64,000 nt of DNA from Amycolatopsis eburnea (GCF_003937945.1 NZ_RSEC01000063.1:248001-312000), one strand, 5' to 3'. Positions 18,601 to 26,340 are shown, numbered from the stretch's first letter. The notes: generated by a model not told the origin, from the letters alone. Numbers and translations: made by a program.

Positions 18601-21071
18601 CGGTCGCCGGCCGGGACGCTAGCACCGCGCTGGTCGAGCCGTCCACGCCGCTCGAAGTCCTGCTCGCGGACATCTGGCGGGACGTCCTCAAGGTCGAAGA
18701 ACTCGGCGTCGACGACGACTTCTTCGACCTCGGCGGCCATTCGATGCTCGCCACGCAGGTGGTCGCGAGGATCGCAAAGGCCGGGCACCAGGCCGGCGTG
18801 ATGGACCTGTTCCAGCACCGCACGATCCGCGAACTGGCGGTGTTCCTCGACGGCGACCGCGACGACTCGGGCCACCTGCTGTACGAGCTGACCAAGCCGG
18901 TCGCGAAGCCGACGCTCACCTACGTCTGCTTCCCGTACGGTGGTGGCAGCGCGATCGTCTACCAGCCCCTCGCGGACGCGCTGCCCAGCGGGTATTCGCT
19001 GTTCTCGGTCGCCATCCCCGGCCACGACGTCGGCCTGTCCGAAGAAGCCGTGCCCTTCGACGAACTGGTCGAGCGGCTCGCGGACGAGGTCCTCGAGCGG
19101 ATCGACGGGCCGCTGGCGATCTACGGCCACTGCGGGGTCGGCAACGCCCTCGCCGTCGGCGTCTCCCGGCGGCTCGAGGAGCGCGGCCGCGAGCTGGAGG
19201 TCGTGCACATCGGCGCGATCTTCCCGTTCGCGCGGATCAAGGGCGCGGTCGGGACGCTGCGGACGCGGCTGGAGAAGCTGCGCAGCAACCGGTACTACGC
19301 GAACTGGCTCAAGGGCATGGGCGTCGACACCGACGACCTCGACCCGGCGCAGGCCGACCGGATCATCAGCAACATGCGCGCCGACAGCCGCGCCGCCGAG
19401 GAGTACTTCAGCGGCCTGCTCGACGCCCGCGTCGCCAAGCTGCGCGCGCCGATCATCTCGGTCGTCGGCTCGGAGGACCCGGTCACCGACTACTACGCCG
19501 AGCGCTACCGCGAGTGGGAGTTCCTCACCGACCGCACCGGGCTCGTGGTGCTGGACCAGGCCGGGCACTTCTTCCTCCGCTACCGCGCGGAAGAGCTGGC
19601 GGAAATCCTCACCCGGGTGCACCCCGTCCTGGACGAACCCGGCGGCCTGCACGTTTCGGCGCGCGAGGAGTCGGCGGGCTGGGCGGTGCACGACACCCAC
19701 CGGTCCGAAGTGGACGAGAAGCCCGCGGTGAAGCCGAGCATGGGCCGGTTCGTCACGGTCACGATCGGCCAGCTGGTGTCCTCGACCGGCTCGGCGCTGA
19801 CGTCGTTCGCAGTCCCGATCTGGCTCTACACCCGGACCGGCTCGGTCACCGACCTCGGCCTGCTCTGGGCGCTGGCGCTGCTGTGCGGGGTGCTGGTCCT
19901 GCCGGTGGCGGGCGCGCTCGTCGACCGCGGCGACCGGCGGAAGATCATGATCGCGGCCAGCGCGATCGCCGGCGTCATCCAGCTCGCGCTCGCGCTGCTG
20001 CTGACCGTCGGGAACCTCCAGCTCTGGTGGCTCTACGTGCTGATCCCGCTCGGCTCGGTCGCGGGCTCGATCCAGCGCATCGCCTACCAGTCGTCGGTGG
20101 CGCAGCTCGTGCCCAAGCAGTACCTGGGCCACGCGATGGGCCTCGCCCAGCTGTCCAACGGCTTCGCGCAGCTGCTGATGCCGGTGATCGCCGCCGGGCT
20201 GCTGGCGGCGATCCAGCTGCGCGGCATCCTGATCCTCGACATGGCGAGCTACGTGTTCGCCATCGTCAGCCTGCTGTTCGTCCGGTTCCCCGACCTGCTC
20301 GGCTGGCGCCCGCGCGAGCCGCTGCTGACGGCGATCGCGGGCGGGCTGAAGTACTCGTGGAACCACCGCGGCTTCCGCACGATGCTGCTGTACTTCGCGC
20401 TGGCCAACGTCTTCCTGGCCCCCGCGCTGGTCCTCGTCTCGCCGCTGGTGCTGTCCTTCGGCACGGTCACCGACGTCGCTCAGGTCGCGCTCGCCGAAGC
20501 GGTCGGCGCGGTGGCCGGCGGGATCGGCATGGCGCTGTGGGGCGGCCCGCGCAGGCGGCGCATGGTCGGGGTGCTCGTGGGCAACGTCGGCATCGCGCTC
20601 GGCAGCCTCGTGATGGGGCTGCGGCCGTCGCTGGTCGTGGTCGCCGCGGGCGTGTTCCTGCTGGCCGCGGCGATGGCGGTGTCGCAGGGGATCTACGCGA
20701 CGCTGGTGCAGGTCAAGGTGCCGCAGCGCTACCACGGCCGGGTGTTCGCCATCAACCAGACGATCACCTGGTCCACGCTGCCGATCGGGTTCGCCGTGCT
20801 CGCCCCGCTCGCGGTCGGCTGGTTCTCGCCGCTGCTCGCCCCCGGCGGCGCGCTCGCCGGGTCCGTCGGCACGGTCTTGGGCACCGGCGAGGGCCGCGGG
20901 GTCGGGCTCGCGTACGTCGTCTACGCGCTGATCCTGCTGCTGATCAACGCCGGCGGGTTCGCCGTGAAGCTGTTGCGCCGCTTCGACACCGAGGTGCCGG
21001 ACTCGCTGCCGGACGACCTCGTCGGCGCGCAGGAACGGGAGCGCAAGCTCGCCGGGAAGGAGGCCGCGTGA
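15678..21071 (+). CDS. NRPS C-A-PCP-TE fused to MFS exporter, predicted serine
   Basis: 1797 residues, GTG start overlapping the previous stop by 4 bases. C domain (HHIVGDG, His167); A domain with code D-V-W-H-V-S-L-I-D-K, a classic Ser code; PCP GGHS (Ser1022); thioesterase about 1055-1320; then, without a stop, a major facilitator transporter from about 1355 to the end with ten to twelve hydrophobic segments (MFS motif GALVDRGDRRK). The TE nucleophile motif reads GHCGVG: Cys1152 replaces Ser, and the usual second Gly is shifted. Asp1267 and His1297 complete the triad. No ribosome binding site precedes the internal ATG at 19740, so transporter and synthetase should be one polypeptide. It would release and export the product in one protein at the membrane. 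Confidence 0.92.
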   Translation: MTTIDETSSAAARRALLERRLRRRAEPAATITPRPDGDPVPLSYQQERVWFMEQFAPGTTSYHIPVPIRLTGRLDVGVLQSALDSLPARHEALRMRFPAGDDGQPSVRLEPVVTVPLSIVDAGSEEAARAAVDAAAAEPFDLASGPLLRATLVRVSDDEHLLAVCTHHIVGDGWSVDLLLRDLAAAYHGTAAALPALSIGYGDFAHWQRRTLTGAELDRQLDHWQETLRGVEPLELPTDRPRPATQAFDGAIHEFFVEKDLVGALGDLSREHGVTLFMTLLAAYQVLLSRYSGQEDFAVGSSSAGRGLPELEGVVGMFINMLPLRAQLDGDPGFTELLTRTRRHVLDAFDHADVPFERLVNALGVPRDVSRSPVFQAMFVLQNYEMGRLGTAGKSEVDFRWLPMDLPATRFDFEFHAIEVESGLIAKFVYNTALFGAETVAGMAGRLVTLLRSITADPTRPVSELDILGDQRDLVLNRWNDTAGEIPPGTLHSLVEAQAARTPDAPALTFRGDSLSYRDLDARANGVAHRLRELGVGPGTLVGVFANRSFELVTGLLGVLKAGGAYVPLDPEYPADRLAFMLEDAAAPVVLTQAALRESLPPSAATVVVLDDISGPAEPVEPLASADDPAYVIYTSGSTGRPKGVPNGHRGIVNRLDWMQREYGLDGSDAVLQKTPASFDVSVWEFFWPLMTGARLVLAEPGGHKDAAYLRELLDTEGITTAHFVPSMLTLFLAEPGIESVTALRRVVCSGEELPLDTAREFVRRLPHCELHNLYGPTEAAIDVTAWHCTAEALSDVASVPIGAPIRNLRIYVLDQRGNPCPVGVPGELHIAGAGLALGYHNRPELTAERFVADPFHGGRMYRTGDLAHWRADGTIAFLGRLDHQVKLRGLRIELGEIEARMREQPGVADAVVLVREDTPGDKRLVGYVIGDADGLRTALKETLPDYMVPPSFLTLDALPLTPNGKLDRKALPAPVAGRDASTALVEPSTPLEVLLADIWRDVLKVEELGVDDDFFDLGGHSMLATQVVARIAKAGHQAGVMDLFQHRTIRELAVFLDGDRDDSGHLLYELTKPVAKPTLTYVCFPYGGGSAIVYQPLADALPSGYSLFSVAIPGHDVGLSEEAVPFDELVERLADEVLERIDGPLAIYGHCGVGNALAVGVSRRLEERGRELEVVHIGAIFPFARIKGAVGTLRTRLEKLRSNRYYANWLKGMGVDTDDLDPAQADRIISNMRADSRAAEEYFSGLLDARVAKLRAPIISVVGSEDPVTDYYAERYREWEFLTDRTGLVVLDQAGHFFLRYRAEELAEILTRVHPVLDEPGGLHVSAREESAGWAVHDTHRSEVDEKPAVKPSMGRFVTVTIGQLVSSTGSALTSFAVPIWLYTRTGSVTDLGLLWALALLCGVLVLPVAGALVDRGDRRKIMIAASAIAGVIQLALALLLTVGNLQLWWLYVLIPLGSVAGSIQRIAYQSSVAQLVPKQYLGHAMGLAQLSNGFAQLLMPVIAAGLLAAIQLRGILILDMASYVFAIVSLLFVRFPDLLGWRPREPLLTAIAGGLKYSWNHRGFRTMLLYFALANVFLAPALVLVSPLVLSFGTVTDVAQVALAEAVGAVAGGIGMALWGGPRRRRMVGVLVGNVGIALGSLVMGLRPSLVVVAAGVFLLAAAMAVSQGIYATLVQVKVPQRYHGRVFAINQTITWSTLPIGFAVLAPLAVGWFSPLLAPGGALAGSVGTVLGTGEGRGVGLAYVVYALILLLINAGGFAVKLLRRFDTEVPDSLPDDLVGAQERERKLAGKEAA

Positions 21072-22321
21072 GCGACGTCGTGCTGATCAGGGAAGCCCGC
21101 GGGCACTGGGTCGGCGAAGTCGCCGCCGCGGTGCACGCCGCCGGGCACCGCGCGGTGCTGCTCGCGCCGCCGGTGGACGAGGCGTCGTTGGCCGGGGTAG
21201 TGGACGAGGTGATCGCGGTCGACGACGTCTACGACGCGGAAGCGGTCGCCGCCCGGATCCGCTCGGCGGTCGGGGTGCCCGCCGCCGTGCTGACCGGTTC
21301 CGACGGGGCGATCGCGAGCACCGCCCGGGTCGCCGAGCTGCTCGGCGTCGCGCGGTGCCCGGCGTCGGTGTTCGCCCTGTGCGCGGACAAGTTCGCGGTC
21401 CGGGAAGCGCTGGCGGCGGCCGGGCTGCCGGGTCCCGCGGCGGCGCTGATCTCCTCGGCGTCCGAAGCGGCCTCCGTCGCCGAACGGGTCGGGCTGCCCG
21501 CGATCGTCAAGCCGGTCAACGGCGCCGGGAGCAACCTCGTGCGCACGGTGTCCACTGTGGACGAGCTGGCGGCCGCGTACGAGCTGCTGGCGGCGCGGCT
21601 GCCCGAGTCCGCGGATCCGCGCTACCACCGTCCACTGGGGACGATCGACCCGGCCGCGACGTTCCTCGTCGAGAGCCTGTTGCGGGGCCCGGAGTACGCG
21701 GTCGACGTGCTGGTCCGCGACGGCGTCGCCGAGCCGGTCGAGATCCTCGACAAGCCGCTGATCGACGAGCGCAAGTTCGAGCTGGTCCTGTCGTGCCCGC
21801 CGGCCGGGCTTTCCGGCGAACGGGCTGAGCTGGTGGCTTCGGCAGCGTCGTCGGCGGTGCTCGCGCTGGGCCTGGACAACACGATCGCGCACGTCGAGGT
21901 GATCGACGACGAGCGGCGCGGCCCGACGATCGTCGAGGTCAACGCGGGCCGCCCGGCGGGTTCGATCATGCCGCTGCTGGCCAAGCTCCGCACCGGCGTC
22001 GACGTCTTCGCCGAGCTGACCGCCCTCGCCCTCGGCGCCCCGCCACCCGCGCGGGAACCGGCGAAGCTGCCGATCCCGCTGGCCATGCTGATCCTCTACG
22101 CGGCCGGGTCCGGCACGCTGACCGGCATCGGCGGCCTCGACGAGGTCGCCGCGCTGCCGGAGGTCGTCGACGTCGTCACGACGGTCTCGCCCGGTCAGGT
22201 GCTCACCGACGAGCAGGAGACGTACGCGGTCAACCTGGTCGTCGCCGGGTTCGCCGACCACGAGGACCTCGCCGCCCTGCACGCCGAAGCCAGCAAGCTC
22301 ATCCGCCTGGAGGTCGCGTGA
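21068..22321 (+). CDS. ATP-grasp amide ligase, copy 1
   Basis: 417 residues, GTG start overlapping the synthetase stop (GTGA). N-terminal Rossmann-like domain, then the ATP-grasp fold: nucleotide-binding Lys148 in VKPVNGAG and metal-binding EVNAGRPAG near 290-296. Relatives join a carboxylate, through an acyl phosphate, to an amine; several act in peptide antibiotic pathways, as DdaF does in dapdiamide synthesis. Here it probably adds an amino acid or amine to a pathway intermediate. It is clearly paralogous to the next gene, sharing VRTVSTVDEL, PEYAVDVLVRDGVAEPV and KPLIDERKFEL. Substrates cannot be told from sequence. Confidence 0.85.
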   Translation: MSDVVLIREARGHWVGEVAAAVHAAGHRAVLLAPPVDEASLAGVVDEVIAVDDVYDAEAVAARIRSAVGVPAAVLTGSDGAIASTARVAELLGVARCPASVFALCADKFAVREALAAAGLPGPAAALISSASEAASVAERVGLPAIVKPVNGAGSNLVRTVSTVDELAAAYELLAARLPESADPRYHRPLGTIDPAATFLVESLLRGPEYAVDVLVRDGVAEPVEILDKPLIDERKFELVLSCPPAGLSGERAELVASAASSAVLALGLDNTIAHVEVIDDERRGPTIVEVNAGRPAGSIMPLLAKLRTGVDVFAELTALALGAPPPAREPAKLPIPLAMLILYAAGSGTLTGIGGLDEVAALPEVVDVVTTVSPGQVLTDEQETYAVNLVVAGFADHEDLAALHAEASKLIRLEVA

Positions 22322-23580
22322 AAACCGCGTTCATCGTCCGCGAGACGCGCGGGCAGTGGATCGGCGACTTCGCGGCCGCCGTCCGCGCCGCCGGGTGGCG
22401 GGCCGAGCTGGTCACCGAGCCCCTGGCCGACGGCGAGCGGGCCGAGCTGGGGTCGCTGGTCGACGGCTTCGTCGTGGTCGACGACGTCCGGGACGCTCCC
22501 GCGGTGGCCGAAGCGCTCCGGGACCGGCAGCCGGACGCGGTGCTGACCGCCGCGGAAGGGATCATCGCGAGCACCGCCCGCATCGCCGAGCTGCTCGGCG
22601 TCGCGCGTTGCCCGGCGGCGGTGTTCACCCGGGCGCACAACAAGTTCGCCGTCCGGCAGGCACTGGCCGCGGCCGGGCTGCCGGGACCGCGGGCCGCGCT
22701 CTTCGCCGACCCGGCCGAGGCACCGCGGATCGCCGCGGAGGTCGGCCTCCCGGCGATCGTCAAGCCGGTCAACGGCGCGGCGAGCACCCTCGTCCGCACC
22801 GTGTCCACTGTGGACGAGCTGGTCGCGGCGTACCACCTGCTGGCCACCCGGCTGCCGGAGAACTCCGACGCGCGCTACCACCGGGTGCTGCCGGGCCCGC
22901 TCGACCCGCTGCGGGTCTTCCTGGTCGAGAGCCTGCTCGACGGCCCGGAGTACGCGGTGGACGTGCTCGTCCGCGACGGCGTGGCCGAACCCGTCACCGT
23001 GGTCGGCAAGCCGCTGATCGACGAGCGGAAGTTCGAGCTGGGCATGGTCTGCCCGCCGTTCGGGCTCTCCGGCGAGCGAGCCGGGCTGATCACCGAGGCG
23101 GCGACCGCGGCCGTGCTGGCCCTGGGCCTGGACTCGACGTGCGCGCACGTCGAAGTGATCGACGACGCCGCGCTCGGGCCGGTGGTCGTCGAGGTCAACG
23201 CCGGCCGTCCCGCCGGGGGCGCGCAACCGGCCCTGCTGCGGCTGGCGACTGGCATCGACGTCACCGCCGAAGCCGTGTCCCTGGCGCTGGGGACCCCGCC
23301 GCCCGCGCGCGGGACCGGGCTGCCCGTGCCGGTCGGCTACCTGATCGTCTACGCCGAAGGCACCGGGCGGCTGGTGCGCGTCGAGGGCACCGCGGAAGTC
23401 GCGGACCTGCCGGAGGTCCTCGACGTCGTCACCATCGTTTCCCCCGGCCAGGTGCTCAGCGACGACCAGGAGATCTACGCCGTCAACGTCCTCGTCGCCG
23501 GGTTCGCCGACCTCGACGACCTGGCCGCGCTGCACGCCGAAGCCGCGAAGCTTGTCCGATTCGAACTGGAGGAAGCATGA
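22318..23580 (+). CDS. ATP-grasp amide ligase, copy 2
   Basis: 420 residues with GTG start overlapping copy 1 by 4 bases. It has the same layout as copy 1: Lys149 in VKPVNGAA, VEVNAGRPAG near the C-terminal third, and a C-terminal domain with VSPGQVL and EIYAVNVLVAGFAD. The high similarity over the full length, gene order and identical junction type indicate a tandem duplication followed by divergence. The N-terminal domains differ most, which would fit different acceptor substrates. Both copies keep the nucleotide and metal ligands, so both are probably active. Confidence 0.85.
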   Translation: MKTAFIVRETRGQWIGDFAAAVRAAGWRAELVTEPLADGERAELGSLVDGFVVVDDVRDAPAVAEALRDRQPDAVLTAAEGIIASTARIAELLGVARCPAAVFTRAHNKFAVRQALAAAGLPGPRAALFADPAEAPRIAAEVGLPAIVKPVNGAASTLVRTVSTVDELVAAYHLLATRLPENSDARYHRVLPGPLDPLRVFLVESLLDGPEYAVDVLVRDGVAEPVTVVGKPLIDERKFELGMVCPPFGLSGERAGLITEAATAAVLALGLDSTCAHVEVIDDAALGPVVVEVNAGRPAGGAQPALLRLATGIDVTAEAVSLALGTPPPARGTGLPVPVGYLIVYAEGTGRLVRVEGTAEVADLPEVLDVVTIVSPGQVLSDDQEIYAVNVLVAGFADLDDLAALHAEAAKLVRFELEEA

Positions 23581-24515
23581 CCGCCGATCTCGCGGCGCCG
23601 CTGGGGCAGCTGCAGGGCAACGAGCACACCAAGATCGCCGTCTTCGCCGCCGCGGACTTCGCGGCCGTGGAGGCGCAGCTGCCGGCGGTGCGGGACCACC
23701 TGCGCGACCACGGCGCGATCCTGCTGCGCGGCCTGCCCGCCGACCTCGACCTGTTCAACCGGGTCACCGAGACGATCGGCGGCGCGCTGCTGACCTACAC
23801 CGAGCGGTCGACGCCGCGCTCGAACGTGGCGGGCAACATCTACACCTCGACGGAGTACCCGCCGGCCGAGTCGATCCCGATGCACAACGAGAACTCGTAC
23901 TCGGCGAGCTGGCCCGCGCGCCTGTTCTTCCTGTGCGACACCGCCGCCGAAACCGGCGGGGCCACGCCGATCGCGGACAGCCGGGCGATGTTCCGGCTGC
24001 TGCCGGCGGACCTCCGCGAGCGGTTCGCCGGCGGCGTCACGTACACGCGGGCGTTCCGGGAGGGTCTCGGGCTGACGTGGCAGGAGGCGTTCCAGACCGA
24101 GGACCGCGCGGTCGTCGAGGACTACTGCGCGCGCAACGGCCAGACGTTCGAGTGGACCGAGGACGGGCTGCGCACCCGGCACGTCCGGCCGTCGTTCGTG
24201 GTGGAAGAGCACACCGGGGACACCGTGTGGTTCAACCAGGCCAACCTGTTCCACGTCTCGAGCCTGGGCGAGGAGGTCAGCGAGGCGCTGCTGGAGCTGT
24301 ACCCGGAGGCCGACCTGCCGCGCAACGCCTACTTCGCCGACGGCAGCCCGATCCCGGTCGAGGACCTCGAGAAGGTCCGCGAGGTCTACGACGAGGTCAG
24401 CTACGCGTTCCCGTGGCAGAGCGGGGACATCATGGTGATCAACAACATGCTGATGGCCCACGGCCGCGAGCCGTTCACCGGCAAGCGGCGCATCCTGGTG
24501 GCGATGACGGGATGA
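23577..24515 (+). CDS. TauD/AsnO-like Fe(II)/2-oxoglutarate oxygenase
   Basis: 312 residues; ATG overlaps the upstream stop and has GGAGGAA in front. The facial triad is visible as His103-x-Glu105 (MHNENSY) and His295 (MAHGRE), with the 2-oxoglutarate-binding Arg shortly after (GKRRIL). An H-x-E rather than H-x-D triad is that of AsnO and clavaminate-synthase-like hydroxylases. The block GGATPIADSR is typical of the NRPS-associated TauD group that includes SyrP. Since a module in this operon selects Asn, beta-hydroxylation of Asn (free or carrier bound) is the most economical guess. Epoxidation or desaturation would also be within the family's chemistry. Confidence 0.88.
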   Translation: MTADLAAPLGQLQGNEHTKIAVFAAADFAAVEAQLPAVRDHLRDHGAILLRGLPADLDLFNRVTETIGGALLTYTERSTPRSNVAGNIYTSTEYPPAESIPMHNENSYSASWPARLFFLCDTAAETGGATPIADSRAMFRLLPADLRERFAGGVTYTRAFREGLGLTWQEAFQTEDRAVVEDYCARNGQTFEWTEDGLRTRHVRPSFVVEEHTGDTVWFNQANLFHVSSLGEEVSEALLELYPEADLPRNAYFADGSPIPVEDLEKVREVYDEVSYAFPWQSGDIMVINNMLMAHGREPFTGKRRILVAMTG

Positions 24516-25357
24516 CCGCACCGGTCGTCGTGCTGCTCGCGCACCCGCGGCCCGGGAGCTTCAACCACGCGCTGGCCGACCGGGTCGTCGCGGCGCTGGA
24601 GCGGGCCGGGGTGCCGGTGCGGTTCCACGACCTGTACGCCGAAGGCTTCGACCCGGTGCTGACCGCGGACGAGGCCTACACCAGCGGGACCCGGGCGGAG
24701 GACTTCCTCGCCGCCGAACCGGACCCGCTGGTGCGGCGCCACCGCGAGGAGCTGCGCGACGCGGCCGGGCTCGTCGCGATCCACCCGAACTGGTGGGGCA
24801 AGCCGCCGGCGATCCTCAGCGGCTGGCTCGACCGGATCCTCGTCCCGGGTGTGGCGTACCGGCTCTCCTCCGCCGGTGGCGCGCCCGAGTCGCTGCTGTC
24901 GCTGCGGCGGCTGCTGGTGGTGAACACTTCGGACACGACAGAGGAGCGCGAGCGGACGCTGTTCGGCGACCCGCTCGACGCGATCTGGCGGCGGTGTCTC
25001 GCCCCGTACCTCGGCGAGCCGGAGGTGCGGCGGCTTGTGCTGCGGGTGGTGGCCGACGCCGGTGCCGAGACCCGCGCGGCGTGGCTCGACGAGGTCGACG
25101 CGGAGGTGGCGCGGCTCTTCTGGCCGGTCACCACACCCGGACTCCTGGCCGCGTGGTCTGCCGGGCGCCGCGGGGATGTCATGAAAGGGTCGTTCATGTC
25201 GCCAGACGCCATGAACGACCCTTTCATCTCCTCAGGCGATGCTGTTGGCGATTCGGGGTTCGCGCCGACCGGAGTGGCCAACACGTCCGGGTCTCCGGTG
25301 TGTTGGCCGTTCCGGTCGCCGAGTTGGCCGTTGCGGGCGATCCGCCGCCACACCTGA
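24512..25357 (+). CDS. NAD(P)H-dependent flavodoxin-fold oxidoreductase with run-on C-terminus
   Basis: 281 residues; ATG overlaps the previous stop. The first 200 or so residues match the flavodoxin_2 quinone-reductase group (VLLAHPRPGSFNHAL for FMN phosphate binding, HPNWWGKPPAILSGWLDR). Family members are about 190-210 residues. From about residue 215 the frame continues through two intergenic-type hairpins (25181-25227 and 25276-25308), giving a tail that looks like translated intergenic DNA. The original stop has therefore probably been lost by mutation, or a sequencing error extends the frame. Role in the pathway is unknown; reduction of an enoyl or nitro group, or simply redox support, are possible. 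Confidence 0.8.
   Translation: MTAPVVVLLAHPRPGSFNHALADRVVAALERAGVPVRFHDLYAEGFDPVLTADEAYTSGTRAEDFLAAEPDPLVRRHREELRDAAGLVAIHPNWWGKPPAILSGWLDRILVPGVAYRLSSAGGAPESLLSLRRLLVVNTSDTTEERERTLFGDPLDAIWRRCLAPYLGEPEVRRLVLRVVADAGAETRAAWLDEVDAEVARLFWPVTTPGLLAAWSAGRRGDVMKGSFMSPDAMNDPFISSGDAVGDSGFAPTGVANTSGSPVCWPFRSPSWPLRAIRRHT
25181..25227. terminator. 18-bp perfect hairpin at the cluster end
   Basis: ATGAAAGGGTCGTTCATG at 25181-25198 pairs perfectly with 25210-25227 around an 11-nt loop. It has no T-run. It resembles the hairpins at 3 and 34381 and would normally sit after a stop codon; here it falls inside the extended oxidoreductase frame. Confidence 0.65.
25276..25308. terminator. Second hairpin between convergent genes
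   Basis: GGCCAACAC (25276-25284) pairs with 25300-25308. An inner CCGG/CCGG stem (25287-25290 with 25295-25298) closes a GTCT loop after a one-base asymmetry. It lies between the cluster end and the convergent beta-lactamase gene and may stop transcription from both sides. Confidence 0.5.
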
Positions 25358-25440
25358 TCGACACCGGTGGCACGGCCGCTCAAGCGCGCCGCCGCGCCGG
25401 CTCGACGTTGCCGAGTCCTGACACCCGGACTTGCGGGCGG

Positions 25441-26340
25441 TCAGCGGTAGGTGTCGAGGGTGAGCTTCGCCGCCTGCGCGATCAGGCGGTCGTCGTGCTC
25501 GGCGTCCGCGGTCTTGCGGTCGGACATCACCGCCAGCACGATCGGCGCGCGCCCCGGCGGCCAGACGACCGCGATGTCGTTGCGCGTCGCGTAGGCGCCC
25601 GTGCCGGTCTTGTCGGCGACCGTCCAGCCGGCCGGGGTGCCCGCGCGGATCACCGCGTCGCCGGTGCGGTTGGCGCGCATCGTGTCCGTGTAGAACGTCC
25701 GCTGCTCGGCGGGCAGCGCCGTGCCGAGGGCGAACGCGCGCAGGTCGGCCGCCATCGCGCGCGGGGTGCTCGTGTCGCGGATGTCGCCCGGGGCCAGGTC
25801 GTTGAGGCCCGGCTCGATCCGGTCGACGTGCGTGGTCGTGTCGCCGATCCCGCGCAACGCGGCGGCCAGCCCCGCCGGGCCGCCCAGCTCGCGGAACAGC
25901 AGGTTCGCGGCGGTGTTGTCGCTGTAGCGCAACGCCGCGTCGATCGCGTCGCGCAGGGACAGCCCGGTGCCGACGTGCTTTTCGCCGACCGGCGAGTTCG
26001 GCTGGACGTCGGCGCTGGTGTAGGGCAGCACCTTCGCCAGCCCCGCCATGCTCGTGCGCTGGAGGACGGCCGCGGTGGAGAACGCCTTGTGCGTCGACGC
26101 GTAGCCGAACCGCTCGTCGGCCCGGTGGGCGATCTCGCGGCCGGAGCCGGTGTCGATCGCGTACACGCCCAGGCGGGCGTCGAATTCGCGTTCGAGCGGC
26201 GCGAAGTCGGGCAGCGCGACCGAGGACGTCGACGACGGTGCCGGCGCCGGTGGCGCGGCCGGCGGTTCCGCGGCGCACGCGGTGAGCGGGACGAGGGCCA
26301 GCGCGGCGAGCGCGGCCCACCGGACGTGGGGGAACGGCAC
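25441..26340 (-). CDS. Class A beta-lactamase lipoprotein
   Basis: 299 residues with GTG start and GGAAGGAAG upstream. Signal peptide with lipobox LTAC and lipidation Cys22, then a Pro/Ala/Ser-rich spacer. All class A motifs are present: Ser82-T-H-K85, S140-D-N142, general-base Glu176 in EPGLND, and K244-TG. It should hydrolyse beta-lactams at the outer face of the membrane. It is transcribed towards the biosynthetic cluster and divergently from a LysR gene 107 bases away, an arrangement seen where the regulator controls the lactamase. Self-protection for the neighbouring cluster is possible but many Amycolatopsis-like genomes carry such genes independently. Confidence 0.95.
   Translation of the reverse strand: MPFPHVRWAALAALALVPLTACAAEPPAAPPAPAPSSTSSVALPDFAPLEREFDARLGVYAIDTGSGREIAHRADERFGYASTHKAFSTAAVLQRTSMAGLAKVLPYTSADVQPNSPVGEKHVGTGLSLRDAIDAALRYSDNTAANLLFRELGGPAGLAAALRGIGDTTTHVDRIEPGLNDLAPGDIRDTSTPRAMAADLRAFALGTALPAEQRTFYTDTMRANRTGDAVIRAGTPAGWTVADKTGTGAYATRNDIAVVWPPGRAPIVLAVMSDRKTADAEHDDRLIAQAAKLTLDTYR

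Noticed and set aside
19740..21071. Separate MFS transporter gene
   Set aside because: The frame is continuous with the TE, there is no stop, and no ribosome binding site precedes the internal ATG. A fusion is the simpler reading.
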